From Yamagishiella unicocca (lineage: Eukaryota > Chlorophyta > Chlorophyceae > Chlamydomonadales > Volvocaceae): DNA of 64,000 nt. The DNA lies in contig BDSL01000022.1 of NCBI GenBank assembly GCA_003116995.1, positions 496,001 through 560,000 of the forward strand. Direction: 5' to 3'. The notes beneath the pieces are model-generated. The model searched no databases. It saw nothing but the letters and a program-made list of their open reading frames with translations, and had not been told where the DNA came from. Shown one piece after another: positions 1 through 12,060 of the stretch. Each line of letters starts with the position of its first letter. Positions within the stretch are counted from its first letter, which is position 1. Position numbers and translations under genes: made by a program.

Positions 1-3000
1 CCGAAGCCGCCGTATTCGCTGACGTCAGCTCCAAGAGCGTAGCGGCCCCAGCGCGTCGTACGCGGGTCGCAGGGCGTCAGAGGCGCGGGAGCGTCACTCC
101 AGGGAGCGGGGCCGTGATGATGATATTGGTGATGTTGATGGTGATGTTGATGGTGATGCTGATGTTGCTGGTGATGCGGCAGCAGCAGCGCGGGCGGGAA
201 CAGCAGCGACAGCGGCGGCGCCAGGTCGAGGACTCCGCCGGGCAGGAAGCGCGGAGGAGCACCTTCCGCGCCCATGAACGCCCACGCATCTGCGCCACCG
301 CCGCCATTGCTGCCTCCGCCATTGCTACCAGCTCCCGCGGCGCCCCACATAGGGCCCGCGCCGGGGTGCTCCCCGTTGGCCGCAGCGCCGCCGCCGCTGC
401 CGCCGCCGCCGCCGCCGTGGAAGTAGCTGTACTCACGGCTGCAGCTGTGGCTGCTGCTGCCGCCGCTGCAGTTGCGGCCCAGCGGCGAGGGAGACGGCGC
501 CGTGCAGCCGCCAGACTGCACCACGGCTGCGGCCTGCCACCGCACCCACGACGCCGCGCGCTCCATCGCCGCTGCGTCCGTCTCCGCCCTCACATGAACG
601 GCCGCGTCATGGGGTGCGCCGCCGGGTCGCTCCCCACTCGCATTGCCCTCGTCGAACCGCTCCTGGAATTGCTGCGGCAGGTGCCAGCCGCGACCATCGC
701 CGCTGCCGCCGCTGGCTCGGACGCCGCCGGCGGCACCGCCGGTGCGAGGGCCCCTTGGCGGCGCCGCCGGCGGCATCGCGCGCAGGTCGTGGCTGCTGGC
801 GGCCCGCCACAGGGACGACGGCGGTAGTGGGAACAGCGGCACCGAGGGCGGATCCACGGCGGAGATCCGCCGCCGTACGGATCGCATGACGACGGCGCTG
901 GCGGCGGCGGCGGCGGCGGCGGCGGCGCCGGCGTCGCCGTCGTCGGCCTTGACGTCGACCCGCGCGAGCGAGCTTGGCCAGGGCTTTGGCTGGAACGTGA
1001 TGCCCCGGCCGATGCCGCCGCCGTACCGGAATGTGGCCAGGCCGCTGGGCGCTGTGCCGTACAGCGGCTCGCCGCCGGCAGCGGCGCGGAAGGCGCACGT
1101 GAGCCCAGCGCCGCCGCTGTCGCCGCTGTCGCCACTGTCGCCGCTGTGGCCGTCGTGACCGTTGTCGGTTGGGGTCTCGGGGCGCTCGCGTCCGCCTGTG
1201 AAGGGGGTTGGCGCCGGGGTGTTGACGTGACAGCGACCGCCTGGAACTGCAATTCACCCAATGCACGCAGCAGCACCATCTGGCAGCACCCTGTCTAAGC
1301 TTTGTAGATTAAAAATATCGGCGGTCGTACCTGAGGCCGCCAGGACGCGGTAGTGCATAAGGCCCTGGTCGCCGTCGGAGTGCGGACGGAGCCCGCCCGC
1401 TGCCGACCCTGCAGCGGCCGCGGCGGCGGCCGCGGCGGCCGCGGCGGCGGCAGCCCCCATCGCCACCGGCCCCGCAGCAGCGGCACCGCCTGATGCGACG
1501 GCGGCGGCATTAGCGACGGCTGCGACGGCGGCGGCGGCATTCGCCGCAGTGGCAGTGGCGGCCGCCGCGGCGGAAGCAGCGGCGGCGGTGGCGGCGGCGG
1601 TGGCGGCCTCCGTTGGGAAGTTCAGCACGGCGGTGGGACCGCGAAGGTAGCGCGAAACCCTGTCGTACGCCTGCATTGACGGAGCGGAGAGCACGGAGTA
1701 AGTGGGGTTTGTGAGGGAGGACGTTTCTTCCGCGGCATGGCTGCTGCCCAACCGAAGCCGAGCGTGTACGCATAGTTCCCCACCAAAGGGGCCCGCACCC
1801 TGCCCGCTCTAAGCCCAAGCAACTCGACCCAGCCAGCGACCCACCAACGCCGCCTCCAGGTCAGTGCCGTACGTCCCGATGTGGAGCTGGCGACCTGTGG
1901 TTTGAGGGCGGGCGGGCGGACAGGACAGGCGGAGGAGGGCATTATGGCTTGCGCCGGCTAGGCAAGACGTCGAAGAAGAACGCCCGAGCAAGGCGAGTTC
2001 GCCGACTGGCCGCCCTTTGCCAAAGTGCTGCAGCACCAGACAAGGTTCACGTCCTGGGTCCGAAGCTCACCGCGACACGAACAGTTGCTAGGCAGCGCGC
2101 ACACAAGCACAAGCAGCTGGCAGGCAAAGACGGTAGGAAGCTTCTCGCGTCCCGCCCCCCGGGCTTCGCTGCCGGGGCCGTGTGCGCGCAGGGGAGGGTC
2201 AGCGGCGGCGCGACGGCGGTCGTACCTTCGTGCCAGATGTGCGCCTCGTACCTCCCCGTACGGCGGTACAGCGACACGCCCTTGTACGGGGTGCTGCGGT
2301 TGCGCGGTCCGCGGCCGAGCGCCGCTGCCAGCCCCGTAGGCATGGCCGCCGATGGCGCTGGCGCATCGCCGGCGGCGGCCGCTCCGCCGCCGCCGCCGCC
2401 AGGCTCGGTAGCTCCGAGTACGGTGGTGCTCACCCGGCGTGCGACGACGCTCGGCGGCTGCGCTTCGGCCGTCGCCCTCTGCTCCCTCTGCTCCAGGTGC
2501 TCCCTCTGCTCCAGGTGCCACCCTGCCATCAGGGCCGGCAGGCTTGTGGTGACCTCCGCGGGGAAGGGGGCAGCGGCGGCGGCGGCGGGAGCAGCGGCGG
2601 CGGCGGTGGCAGCGGTGGCGGCGGCGGCAGCGGCGGCGGCGGGAGCAGCGGCGGCGTCATCCGTGTTGAATGACTCCTTGCGGACGGCGGCGGCTTTCTG
2701 TGCGGTTGGGCTGATGTCCATGTCGTCTTGTTGGCTGGCTACGGCAAGACCGTGATGGGGTTGGTTGGATTGGTTGGGTCGGTTGGGTTGGTTGGCGTGT
2801 TGGGATGGGCAGGGTGGCGCGCCGTCGTTGTGCGCCGCCGCCGCCGCCGGGCGTGAGACGGCAGCCGGGGGCGTGGCGGAGGAGGTCGGCAGCGGCGCCA
2901 GCGCGCGGCGGGGGGGCGTCGGGGGTCCCGCCGGCGGCGGCGCCAGCTCCCTCCGCGCCCGCGTCGCAGCGGCGGCGTTTGCAGCGGCGGCGGTGACAGT

Positions 3001-4017
3001 GACTGCGGCGGCTTGGGCTGGCTTTGGGGCCGTTGGCGTTACGTCGGCGACCTTAATGGAGCACCTGGCGCCGCCGTCACGCGACCCACGCCGCGCCGCC
3101 ACCTCCACCGCATTCGCATTTCTCTCGGTCCTCTCACTGCAGTCTCTTCGGCTGGATCGAGCGCGACTATCGCCGCCACCGCCGCCGATGAAGGCTGCCG
3201 TACTGTTGGCTGCCGACTGGCCATGGCCTACTGCCGCCGCTGCCGCCGCTAGCGTTGCGGGCGCCGTCGGCGTCATCTTAGCTGCAGCCTCACGGCCAGC
3301 GCCAGCAGTGGTAGTAGCAGAACGTGCGGCGGTGCGTTTCAGCACGGTCTCCTGGTGCAGCAGCTGCGGCGACGGCGGCTGCTGGGCGGCTGCATCCCCC
3401 GGCGCTCGGCTGGGACCGGCACGGCACGGCGGCGGCGCCGCCGCCTGCAGGCTAGCATTGGGCGCCGCCGCCGCCGCCGCCGCAGCCCGCGGCGGTGACG
3501 CTGCCGCCGCAACCGCTGCCGTCGCAGCAGCGGCGGCGGCGGCGGCAGACGCAGCTGTGGCACTGGCGGCAGCCGTACCCGCCGCCGCCGAGGGTGGGGT
3601 ATCATGACGCAAGGCGGGGTGCGCCTTGGGCCCTGACGGCGGCCGGGGAGCGGCCGCCGCCGTGGCCGCCGCCGCCGCCGCCGAGGCGGCGGCCACGGCG
3701 GCAGCTGCGACGGCGGCGGTGGGAACCTTGGAGGGACTCTGGTTAGGGTGCGGCGACGGCGATGGCGGCGATGGCGGCGACGGCGGCGATGGCAGCGTTG
3801 ACGCTGTTCGCTGGGGCTTATGCGCCACCGCCCTGGCGGCTGCTGCCGCCGCCGCCGCCTTGGCGGCGGCAGCCATACCGCCGTCACCGAACACGACGGA
3901 GCCAGCGGCGCCGCCGCCGGAATGTCGGCCCTGGGTGGCGGCGGCGCCGTCAGCGCTGGCGTGCACCACCATGGGTCCGACGATGTTGGCGTCCTTTGAA
4001 ACCCCAGACGAGCGCAT
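1..4017 (-). CDS. AP2/ERF-domain transcription factor (3' end outside window)
   Basis: Likely nuclear DNA-binding transcription factor. Exons on the minus strand: 4017-2226, 1894-1845, 1670-1331, 1246 to beyond base 1. The phases agree (1, 0, 1). One AP2 domain is assembled from three exons: YKGVSLYRRTGRYEAHIW, then RQLHIGTYGTDLEAAL, then AYDRVSRYLRGPTAVLNFP, at about residues 578-633. This gives both the YRG and RAYD elements. The first exon encodes a long Ala/Pro/Ser-rich region. After the domain come poly-Ala, then a Gly/Asn-rich and a His/Gln-rich tract (about bases 110-180 and 300-420), still open at the window edge. The frame is open upstream to 4047 without an ATG, so 4017 is the first in-frame ATG; an upstream exon is possible. 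No second AP2 domain is visible, but one could lie off the window. The family call is firm; the target genes are unknown. Confidence 0.88.
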
Positions 4018-6046
4018 GGCTCGTGTACCGGTATGTTGTCCGGCCAAACGCCGCCAAGTTGATTACAGGGGGCCTGCCAAGCGTGGGGTCTTCTCGGAGG
4101 CCTGGTGAAGAGCGTTGGCGTTGGCACACAGCACAGCGCCAAAAGCCCGACGTTGCTGGGCTCGGCGGCGATTCCAAATAGCGTTGCGGCCGGCGACGTT
4201 GCCGAGGAAATGCGGGGCACTAGCCTGGAGGTTCGGGGGCCGTGGCCTCGGACCCACGGGTCTACAGCCGATGGCGATTTGGGTCGGAAACGATGCCCCG
4301 ATCAGCGAGACGCTAGGCGCGATGTCATCGTGGGGCGAGCGTTGGTATTGTCGTGGTTAGAATATGCTGCGTCTGAGGCTACTGCCTGGCGGTCCGAGAC
4401 GGTTGCGGCGGGATCCTCTGAGCGGGCACTGCAACGGGCGCGAGCGGGGAAGCGGCGTTGCGGATTTGTGGGCGCCTTGGCGGTCAAACTTGTTGTGGTG
4501 AGGGGATGTCCGATGGCACCGGCAGCAGCTGGTAATCCATAGGTGCGGCGCCGTGCTCCTCGGCTCGATGGGAAGTTTGCGTAAGGCTGGCGAGAGGTGA
4601 GCTAGTGGAATGCGGCGAAGAGGATGGTAGAAAATGCAAGGTCTCTCACATTTTAGGAATAGGGTACAGGCTTCCGAATATTCACCAATGTTGGGTGCGA
4701 GGTAAGCCTCGAAAACTCCGGTCCACGTCGGCCCCGCTCGCGAGCCGATCCCAGGTTTCCTATCCGACAAAAAACTGGTGGAGCGATCCGACAACCGTTG
4801 CCGCCCAAGGCAGGTAGGTAAGTAATCGCCAATGTTGCTGACATCGCCTCAGGTCTGCATCGCTGATGTCGTCGCCTCCTCCGCAGCTGCGCTCGCGCCG
4901 GCAAAACCGCGACGCGAAGAGTCACAGAAGCAGCCCGAAGCTATTCCGCTGTAGTCAAGGCAGTAAATCGGTGTGGAAAGCAGCATTCCATGGAGCGCTT
5001 TTACAGTGCCTGTTTACGAGCTAACTTGCTCCGGGTTCCGACGGTTGGCGTGTGAGGGAGGCTTCGCTCTGACGGGGGCTTCGTCGTGCTTCGCATCCAG
5101 TGGATGCGTCCATCAACTACGGGACAGGGCCGCAAGCCAGTTTACTTGCCATTGCACCAACTTACAAATCGGGCCTTTTGGGATTTCCAAGAAAGCCCTC
5201 AGCTCCCTCGGCAGTTGGCTGCCCGCCACGAGATTCGAGCATGTGAGTCGGGCCCCGTAAACTCCTGCCTCAAGATTCTGTCAGGACTCGTGCCTCGTGC
5301 TCTGGCATCCCAGCCAACCGAAAGCTCACCCACAATCCCAAACAGCTTCCAGTTGCCGTAACCATACGGGCGCGGGCCGGCGCATCAGGTCTCGCGACTC
5401 TCGGCACCACCCCATCCCCACCCCGACCCCGACAACACTGCCATGGTATTGCTGATCTCCAACAGCCATCTGGATCTTGGACAACAGCGCTGCACCTTGT
5501 ATATCCTCGCCGCAGCAACCGCCCGGCCAGCATATGAACGAAACCGCAGGAGCTGTCCAAATTTGACCCTTCGGCCAGTAGCACCGATGGCCATCCCTTT
5601 TGGGCGGCCCCCCAGGGGCTCCTGTACGGTCCGTGTCCTTCCACCCCGCCAGCGAAAGGGCTTCACACCGCACACCAGTCCCACACCTCCTGCCGGCAGC
5701 CCCCCGCGGCGGCGGCCCTCCGCCCTCCCGTGTGTCACAAACCCTCCGCCCTCCCGTGTGTCACTCCACACCCACCCCTCCGAGCCACACCCACCTCGCC
5801 GCAAGGGGCCCGAGCAAACGCAACGCCCAGTGCCGGCCACGCGCAAACACACACCACAAAGCGGTGCTACGCCCAGCAGCTTCGAGGGATCGAACCCCCT
5901 CGTCCTGCCGACAAACAGATGCGGCTCGCGTCGGCCTCTTTACCTACAGAGAGGTCCGTTAGTTGGCGGTTGACGGTTGGTGAGCTGCTGAGCACCGAGC
6001 GAGCGTGCGAGGGGTGCCTCTGCCAGCGGCGGTTGACACCGCGCCG
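4018..6046. other. Intergenic: AP2 promoter side and ARP6 3' region
   Basis: No gene is supported here. The right part (about 5160-6046) is probably ARP6 3' UTR. The part next to 4017 would hold the promoter and 5' UTR of the AP2 gene. It is less GC-rich around 4600-5300 than the flanking genes. The plus-strand frames at 5443-6935 run antisense through ARP6 and its 3' region and show no recognisable protein. Confidence 0.5.
5162..5166 (-). terminator. Poly(A) signal candidate for ARP6 (TGTAA)
   Basis: TTACA on the plus strand reads TGTAA on the ARP6 strand, about 880 nt after the ARP6 stop. A second TGTAA lies at 5001-5005. TGTAA is the usual signal in volvocine algae; which one is used is inference. 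Confidence 0.45.
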
Positions 6047-9000
6047 TTACGCGTATTGCCGGTTGACGGCCCCCGCGCCGCTCTCCTCGTACTGGGCCTT
6101 GGTCATGGCGACGGAGCCGTACAAGTACGACGAACCGAACGCCGACATGCCCTCCCACGCGAACACCGCCGGGTCCTGTCAGTTGGCAGCGTTGGGAGTT
6201 GGGGGCAGGGGGTGCGGGTTGTTGGGCTCGGGGGGAAAGAGGATGGGAGAGGGTATGAGAGGAATCTCGTGGGTCGGCTCCGTGTGCGTGTGCGTGTGGG
6301 GGGGGGGGTATAAGGGAATCACCGTGGGGGGGGGGGGATGGCGAGAAGGGGAGGTCCCAGCAGGCCGGGGTTACGGCAAGGGGGTTGGCTGGGCGCTGTG
6401 TCTGGGTCTTAACATGTTCGTTTCCGCCCAGCACGCAACTGCGCCCTCCCGCCCAGCACGCAACTGCGTCCTCCCGCCCAGCACGCAACTGCGCCCTCCC
6501 GCCCAGCACGCAACTGCGCCCTCCCGCCCAGCACGCAACTGCGCCCTCCCGCCCAGCACGCAACTGCGCCCTCCCGCCCAGCACGCAACTGCGCCCTCCC
6601 GCCCAGCACGCAACTGCGCCCTCCCGCCCAGCACGCAACTGCGCCCTCCCGCCCAGCACGCAACTGCGTCCTCCGGCCCAGTCCCTGCGCACCCGCGGCT
6701 GGAAGACGTTCATGGTGTGGTCGTCCGGCACCAGGCTCCGGAGCTCCGCGGTGAAGCGGTCCTTGAAGCCCGGGCAGCACGTGACGCCGCCTGGGGCAGC
6801 AGCGGAGGGAGGGCGGAGGGAGGGGGGTGTGAGGGGTTGAGTGGCGGGGGGCAGAAGAGGGGGTTGGGGAGCGAGGTTGGGAATGCGGGAATCGGGCATC
6901 CCGGTTCTTTCCCCATGAGTAAACGAGACCACTAGGCGCCTCGCTCCCTCCGTCAGTCCCAATGCGTCCACCCACTCTCATTACCTGATTCCCCACTTGG
7001 ATGGGGGGGGGGGAATAGGTTCAGGGAGGCCGCCAGCGAATGCATGGTTTTATGCCCACCCCCACTCACACACAAAAACGTGTAACCCAAGCCCCGACAA
7101 TCCCTCTGCGCCCTCGAATTCCCCTCCCTCCCCCCCTGCTCCCCCGCACGCCCCAACCCACCCGTCAGCAGCACATTGCTGTACAGCAGCGGCGCCAGCG
7201 CGGGGTGCGTCGCCGTGACCGCCTGCACCACCGCCTCCGCCACTCCCGCCTGCTGCAGCCCGATGTCGTCCGGGTGAAACAGCAGCTCCGGAACCATGAA
7301 GCGCTCGTTGTTCAGCACGAGCACCTGGTCGGTCTGGGGGGGGAAGCAAAGCGGGGGCGCGGGGCCGGGGTTGGCGTGCGATTCGCGTGCGCGTATGTGT
7401 GCGTGCTGGGTTCTTAATGGCGTTGTTATTGGGGGTGGGGAAGGATGTGGGGGGGCGGGAGGAGAAGGCGAAACCCAGGAGGAAGCGATTACTCCTGGGA
7501 GGGCCATCGGCCGCGGTTTTGCCATGCCGGCTCCCCACAGCCGAATTGCGGCAGCCCCTAACCCGGACAACCCGCCCGAACCCAGATCGCCCCCGCCGGA
7601 CCACCCCCATTCCCCCAGTACGGCAACGCTAGTACGGCACCGCTAGTACGCTCGCCCAGCCGCCGCCCCTGGCCCTCACTCCCGGGCCGCCACTCACTTC
7701 CAGTTGGGTCATCAGGCGCCTCTTCTCGTCGATCGACTCTGCGGCGCGGACGGCTTGCTTGACAGCCTCCACCTGCGTGTGTGCGTGTGTGTGTATGCGT
7801 GTGTGTGTATGCGGGCGGGGGTTTTATAAGAGAATCCGCGAATCCACGGCCGACAAACCGAGGGCGGTGAAGGCACGGGCGGGGGTGGTGGTGAGGGCAC
7901 GAACGCCCGGTCACACGACGTATGACCAACGTAAAAACTCCGAAACCAGGACCGGAAGCACGGAAGCTGGCAACCAGCCAGCGGCGTTGACGGGCCGCCG
8001 TGGGACAGAACAGGCTGGACGGACCCACCACCCGTTCACCTCCCTTCCGCCCTCCCATACCATTTCCCCCCCTGCCAACCCCTCCCCCCAGCCCCCTGCC
8101 CCAGCCCCCTGCCCCAGCCCCCTGCCCCAGCCCCCTGCCCCAGCCCCCTGCCCCACCTTCTCCGCCCACTGCGCCGGGTCTCGCAGGTAACCCCTCAGGT
8201 TGTGGACACCGTCCGGCAGCACGAACTCGCGCCGGTAGGGGGAGCGGGCGGCGTTCTGGGGGGGCGGGGGGTGCCGGGGTGCCGGATGAAGACAGGTTAC
8301 ACGACACCAGGGTGCGGGGGGCGGGGTTGTTGCAAGGAAGACCCGTGTACGCGATAAAAGCCGTTTAGGACAGATGTTTCGAGATGAGGTGCCGGGGGGG
8401 GGAGGAGGAGGAGAATCCAGAGCCCTGATGTCGTTCAGCCGTGGTCGTCCCGCGTCAGGGGTTGGTGCTGCTGGCGCTGGCGGCTGCAGTGGTATTGGTG
8501 CTGGCGGCGGAGGTAAAACCCTACAACCCAACCTACCAACCTTTTGTCCCCAGCCCCCAGCCCACCCCACGGCGGGACCAGCTGCTGCCCGGCACAGCCC
8601 CCCGCTCCTCCCCCCTTCCCCCGCTCCTCCCCCCTTCCCCCGCTCCTCCCCCCTTCCCCCGCTCCTCCCCCCGCTCCTCCCCCCCGTCCTCGCTCCTCCC
8701 CCCTTCCCCGCTCCTCCCCCCTTGCCCCGCTCCTCCCCCCTTGCCCCGCTCCTCCCCCCTTGCCCCGCTCCTCCCCCCTCCCCCCGCTCCTCCTCCCCCG
8801 TCCCCCCTCCCCCCCGCTCCTCCCTCCTCCCCCCCACCTGCGCCAGCCTGAGGTCCGTGCGCACATCCTGGCTCACGAAGCACAGCTGCTCCTTCACCAT
8901 GTCCATCAGGTAGGTCTCTTCCATCATGTTGAGGCTCCTGGGGGGGGGAGGAGCCGGGGGGGAGAGCGGGGAGCGGGGGATCGGGGGATCGGGGGATCGG

Positions 9001-11463
9001 GGGAGCGGGGACGGAAAGATGGAACATGCGGATTACGTGCCGCGCTGCCATCACGTGCATCGAGCCGGACGGCGGGGCGCCAGGCTGTGTGGCTGTGTGT
9101 GGTGCGACCCGGCTTCGGTGCTGGGTGGGACTGGACGCCAATGCCGGTGGGTCGCAGGCACGATACTGCCCCCCCCTGGAGGATCGTGAGTTCGTGTCGT
9201 GCTCTCTCTCTCTCTCTCTCTCTCTCTTGCACACCGCCACACTCCCCGAGCTCAGGCCCCCCCTCCTCCATCGGGGACCCCTTTACCACACACGAGCTTC
9301 CTCGCAACCCCTCTGAAAACCCCTGCCGCAAAACCCTAACCCCCCAGACGTGTGCGCACCTGTACGACACCAGCTCTTTGAGGTAATTAGTCATGGCCTT
9401 GCCGCCCATGTTGATGCGCCGTACACCGCCCTCCAGCACCTGCACGGGCGCGCGTGCTAGCTCACCGCCGAGCCGTGTGTTTCTCAGCCGCGTGTAAGTG
9501 TATGCGGCTTGAGGCGGCTGCCCGCGACACCGTGCTCGACCCCTACACCGCCTCCTTCCCCAACCCTCCGGACCAGTTGTCGCCGTCTTTTGCACCCAGA
9601 GGAGGGTCACCACCCGCCGGGCCCCAGCTTCCCTCAGCTCCCCTCACCTGCCCCTTGAAGAAGGGCACGATGTGGGTGAAGGAGAAGCCCGCGTCCACCA
9701 CCACACCCGCGCCCGTGCGCGCGGCGGGCAGGCTGCCGCCCAGCAGCCCCGCGGCGCCGTGCATCGAGAAGAGCGGCGCGGGGGCGGCGTAGAAGGACCG
9801 GAAGCCCAGCTCCTCAAACACCAGCTGCGGAGGGGGGAAGAGGAAGACCCGTGGATGCCAAAAAAACCGTTTAGAACAGACGTTTTGAGATGCATGCTGG
9901 AGAACTGGGTTGGGGATATGAAAGCCGAAGGTCGTAAGTTGACCTTCGGCGGCCCAGCTGCGGAGGGGGGAAGCGGGGCGGTAAAAGATAATCCGTGGGG
10001 GCGGAGGGGGGGAAGGGGGGCAGTAGGGAATTGGTGCCCAATTGCAGCACCTGCCTCCCTTCTGGTCCGCTCTGATCCGCGACACGCACACCCCCGCTCC
10101 GCCACTTCCCACGCCGGGTAACCGTTCTTGTTTGCAGTACCCACTCCGCCCCGCCCCCCCGGCCCCTCTCTGCCCACCCCTCCGGGGCCCCCCCCGGCCC
10201 CGCCTCCGGCGCCACTGCGCCCGCCCCCCCACCTGCTGCGTGCCCGCCCGTATCTCATCGAAGTTGAACAGCGGCTCCGAGAGCAGCAGCCCGCACTCCC
10301 CCGGGGTGCGCCGCAGCACGTGGCGGATGCCCCGGGACCAGATCTCGCGCTGCAGCTCCAGGTTGCATAGGTAGCCCTGACGGGGGGGGGCGGCGTAAAG
10401 ATCCGGTTTCGCGACATGGATAGGATAGCTGGCGCTGGTAGTCCTGGGGGGGGGCCCCGGAGTGGCGAGTGGACCCGGTTACACGATATGGGTGGGGGGC
10501 AGGGCGGGCATTGGAGGTTGTGTGGAATGCGGGCACCGGGGGAAACGGCGTTCGTAATTGACGTATTGGCTCAGCCAGCACAGCAGCCAGCTCCCTGTGC
10601 CCCGCCCCAGCCCGCAGCCAGCACCCCTCCGCCCGCACGCCGCGCAGCCCCTTCCCCTGCCGCCCCAGCCCGGCATGCATGCGACAGCAGCCCTCCCCTG
10701 CCAGCCATCAGGGGGAACCGCAAGGGGGGGCTGGCGTTGGCCAGGGGAGGGGGCCTTGGTTCGTGAATCAGTTTGTCAGCCGGGCCCTGCCCTTCCTGGA
10801 CCCTCCTCGGGCCCTCCTGGCCGTGCTGTCGTACCCTATCGAACGGCCTCCTCAGCGTTAGTTGCGACACCTCCTTGCTGTCCGCCAGCATGTCGGCGAT
10901 GAGGGTTTGCCGCTCGCCTTTGGGTTTGGCAGAGGCGTTGGGGAAGACCCTTGGGGGGCGAGGGGGGCCGGGGCGGTGTTTCGGGGGGTGCAAAAAATAC
11001 CCGCGGCGAGCGGGGTTTGAGGGGGAGGGGCATAACGACCGGTTACACGACATAGTTCGGGGGGGCGGATGGGTTGAGAGGGGACAGCGGGGATCAGGGG
11101 GGGAGTCAGGCGAGCGGGCGGAGGAGGAGGGGCAGGGGGGCACATCGGAGAGACTGGGCCGTCGGGGGATGCGATGTGGGTTGGCGGAGTAAGGACGTGA
11201 CTCGGCGGCCTGGGGTTGCGGGCGGGGGTCGCAGAGGTGGGAAGTGGCGGGCCGGAGTACGACGCCGTACCGCGCCTATGGCATGGCTGCGCCATTGGGG
11301 ATAATCGCAGGGACTACCGTCCGCTATCCCTGGGCCATCGGAGGCAACCCGCGTTCCCCACCTCACGCCCGAGGCCGCACCTGGTGGGGGCGGCCTGACC
11401 GGCCATCCCAATCTTGCAATTGCCACCCCCATTGTCTATGGCTATGACGGGTGGGAGCGACAT
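6047..11463 (-). CDS. ARP6: Actin-related protein 6 (SWR1-complex subunit)
   Basis: Nuclear actin-fold subunit of the SWR1/SRCAP-type remodeller that exchanges H2A for H2A.Z. Eleven exons: 11463-11381, 10949-10835, 10376-10233, 9824-9648, 9439-9360, 8937-8838, 8255-8157, 7772-7698, 7333-7162, 6790-6693, 6175-6047. Together they give 423 aa, the usual ARP6 length, and every junction keeps phase. Visible motifs: N-terminal phosphate loop IAIDNGGGNCKIG; second phosphate motif VVVDAGFSFTH (exon 4); INMGGKAMTNYLKELVSYR (exon 5); CFVSQDV (exon 6); LNNERFMVPELLFHPDDIG and the adenosine motif LLTGG (exon 9); end FAWEGMSAFGSSYL. The exon-2 acceptor is AAG rather than CAG. The introns are long, G-rich on the plus strand, and carry minisatellites and dispersed repeats. 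The gene is divergent from the phosphatase at 12061. Identity is strong; incorporation into SWR1 follows from family knowledge. Confidence 0.95.
6426..6675. repeat. 25-bp minisatellite, 10 copies, in ARP6 intron 10
   Basis: Ten head-to-tail copies of a 25-bp unit (GCCCAGCACGCAACTGCGCC followed by CTCCC), nearly identical. Differences are mainly a C/T change in copies 2 and 10. The array fills the part of the intron just after the exon-10 donor, so copy number could change intron length without touching coding sequence. Confidence 0.95.
7824..7895 (+). repeat. Dispersed repeat family C, copy in ARP6 intron 7
   Basis: Contains ATCCGCGAATCCACGGCCGA followed by an AAACC-AGGGCGGTGAAG stretch. A close copy lies at 22176-22250 in another gene's intron, with weak partial copies near 9984 and 43107. 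Confidence 0.7.
8087..8157. repeat. 13-bp C-rich minisatellite in ARP6
   Basis: About five copies of CCCCAGCCCCCTG abut the donor of ARP6 exon 7, which ends at 8157. The first bases of the intron read as repeat. Confidence 0.85.
8335..8390 (+). repeat. Dispersed repeat family A, copy in ARP6 intron 6
   Basis: Shares the order GGAAGACCCGTG, a short A-rich link, CCGTTTAGGACAG and TTTCGAGATG with copies at 9841, 26344 and 51494 and with reverse copies at 24808, 61104 and 63582. Confidence 0.7.
8590..8835. repeat. Degenerate CGCTCCTCCCCC(TT)CCCC array in ARP6 intron 6
   Basis: A run of imperfect C/T-rich units (CGCTCCTCCCCCCTTCCCC type) ends next to the donor of exon 6. On the ARP6 strand it is a purine (G/A) run. 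It explains several spurious long ORFs in both strands. Confidence 0.85.
9841..9905 (+). repeat. Dispersed repeat family A, fullest copy (ARP6 intron 3)
   Basis: Runs from GGAAGACCCGTGGATGCC through CCGTTTAGAACAGACG to GAGATGCATGCTGGAGAACT. It sits directly beside the acceptor of ARP6 exon 4 (9824) and closely matches 51494-51570 in the TAR1 kinase gene. Confidence 0.8.
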
Positions 11464-12060
11464 GGCAGCTGCGGGGTGCGCTGCCGCTGCCGACTCCCGC
11501 GCCGCAGGGGCAAAAGGGTAGGGTTGCCGCCCCGATCCCGCCGGCCCTTACGGCGCTGCCATGCGATTTCAGGTGACCGCCTGGCAGGGCGCGCTTAAGA
11601 CTGCGGGCAAAGCTGGAAGTCGCGTGGGCGATCGGAACCCGAAACGGCTGCGTTGAACAGGATGCAGCGACTTCAGTAGAACAGAGCTGAATTACATGTA
11701 GCGTTGGGGATTATGCGCGGTGCACAAAACCACTACACTAGGGAAATAAGTAACCTGAAAGTTGTAGACCGAATTGAAGTTGCAAAACCAAGCTTAACAG
11801 GCGGATGTCTTAACCGTGGTTTGCGTGTGGTGTTTTATGTTCCTTGGATGATGATGTTTGTATATTTGTGTGTTTGCCCTTTTGAGGTCCCATGCAGAAC
11901 GGCCGAGGGCCTCCCAGCAGCCTGACATGGTTATACCTGCCTTGGGTTTCCTCCTCCAGGCACCACCTTCACATCAGCATTGGTCGCCCTTCAGGGCTGG
12001 CCAGCTATCCCCCAATGAACTCCATGCCCGTCCTTTAGCCCTCGTCGATTTGCCCAATAG
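11464..12060. promoter_or_regulatory. Shared divergent promoter region of ARP6 and the HAD phosphatase
   Basis: 597 bp separate the start codons of the minus-strand ARP6 and the plus-strand phosphatase gene, so both promoters and both 5' UTRs must lie here. The part at 11690-11880 is clearly more AT-rich than the genes. I see no convincing TATA box or named element. Confidence 0.6.

Noticed and set aside
2765..3607. 280-codon plus-strand frame opposite the AP2 first exon
   Set aside because: Poly-Ala and Gly antisense of the GC-triplet-rich exon; no domain, while the other strand carries a spliced AP2 domain.
5885..5905. tRNA-like B box (GGTTCGATCC on the minus strand)
   Set aside because: No matching T-stem, A box or acceptor stem could be folded around it; it lies in the ARP6 3' region.
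5730..6935. 401-codon plus-strand frame over the ARP6 3' end
   Set aside because: It translates the 25-bp minisatellite antisense and has no domain; ARP6 exons 10 and 11 on the other strand are certain.
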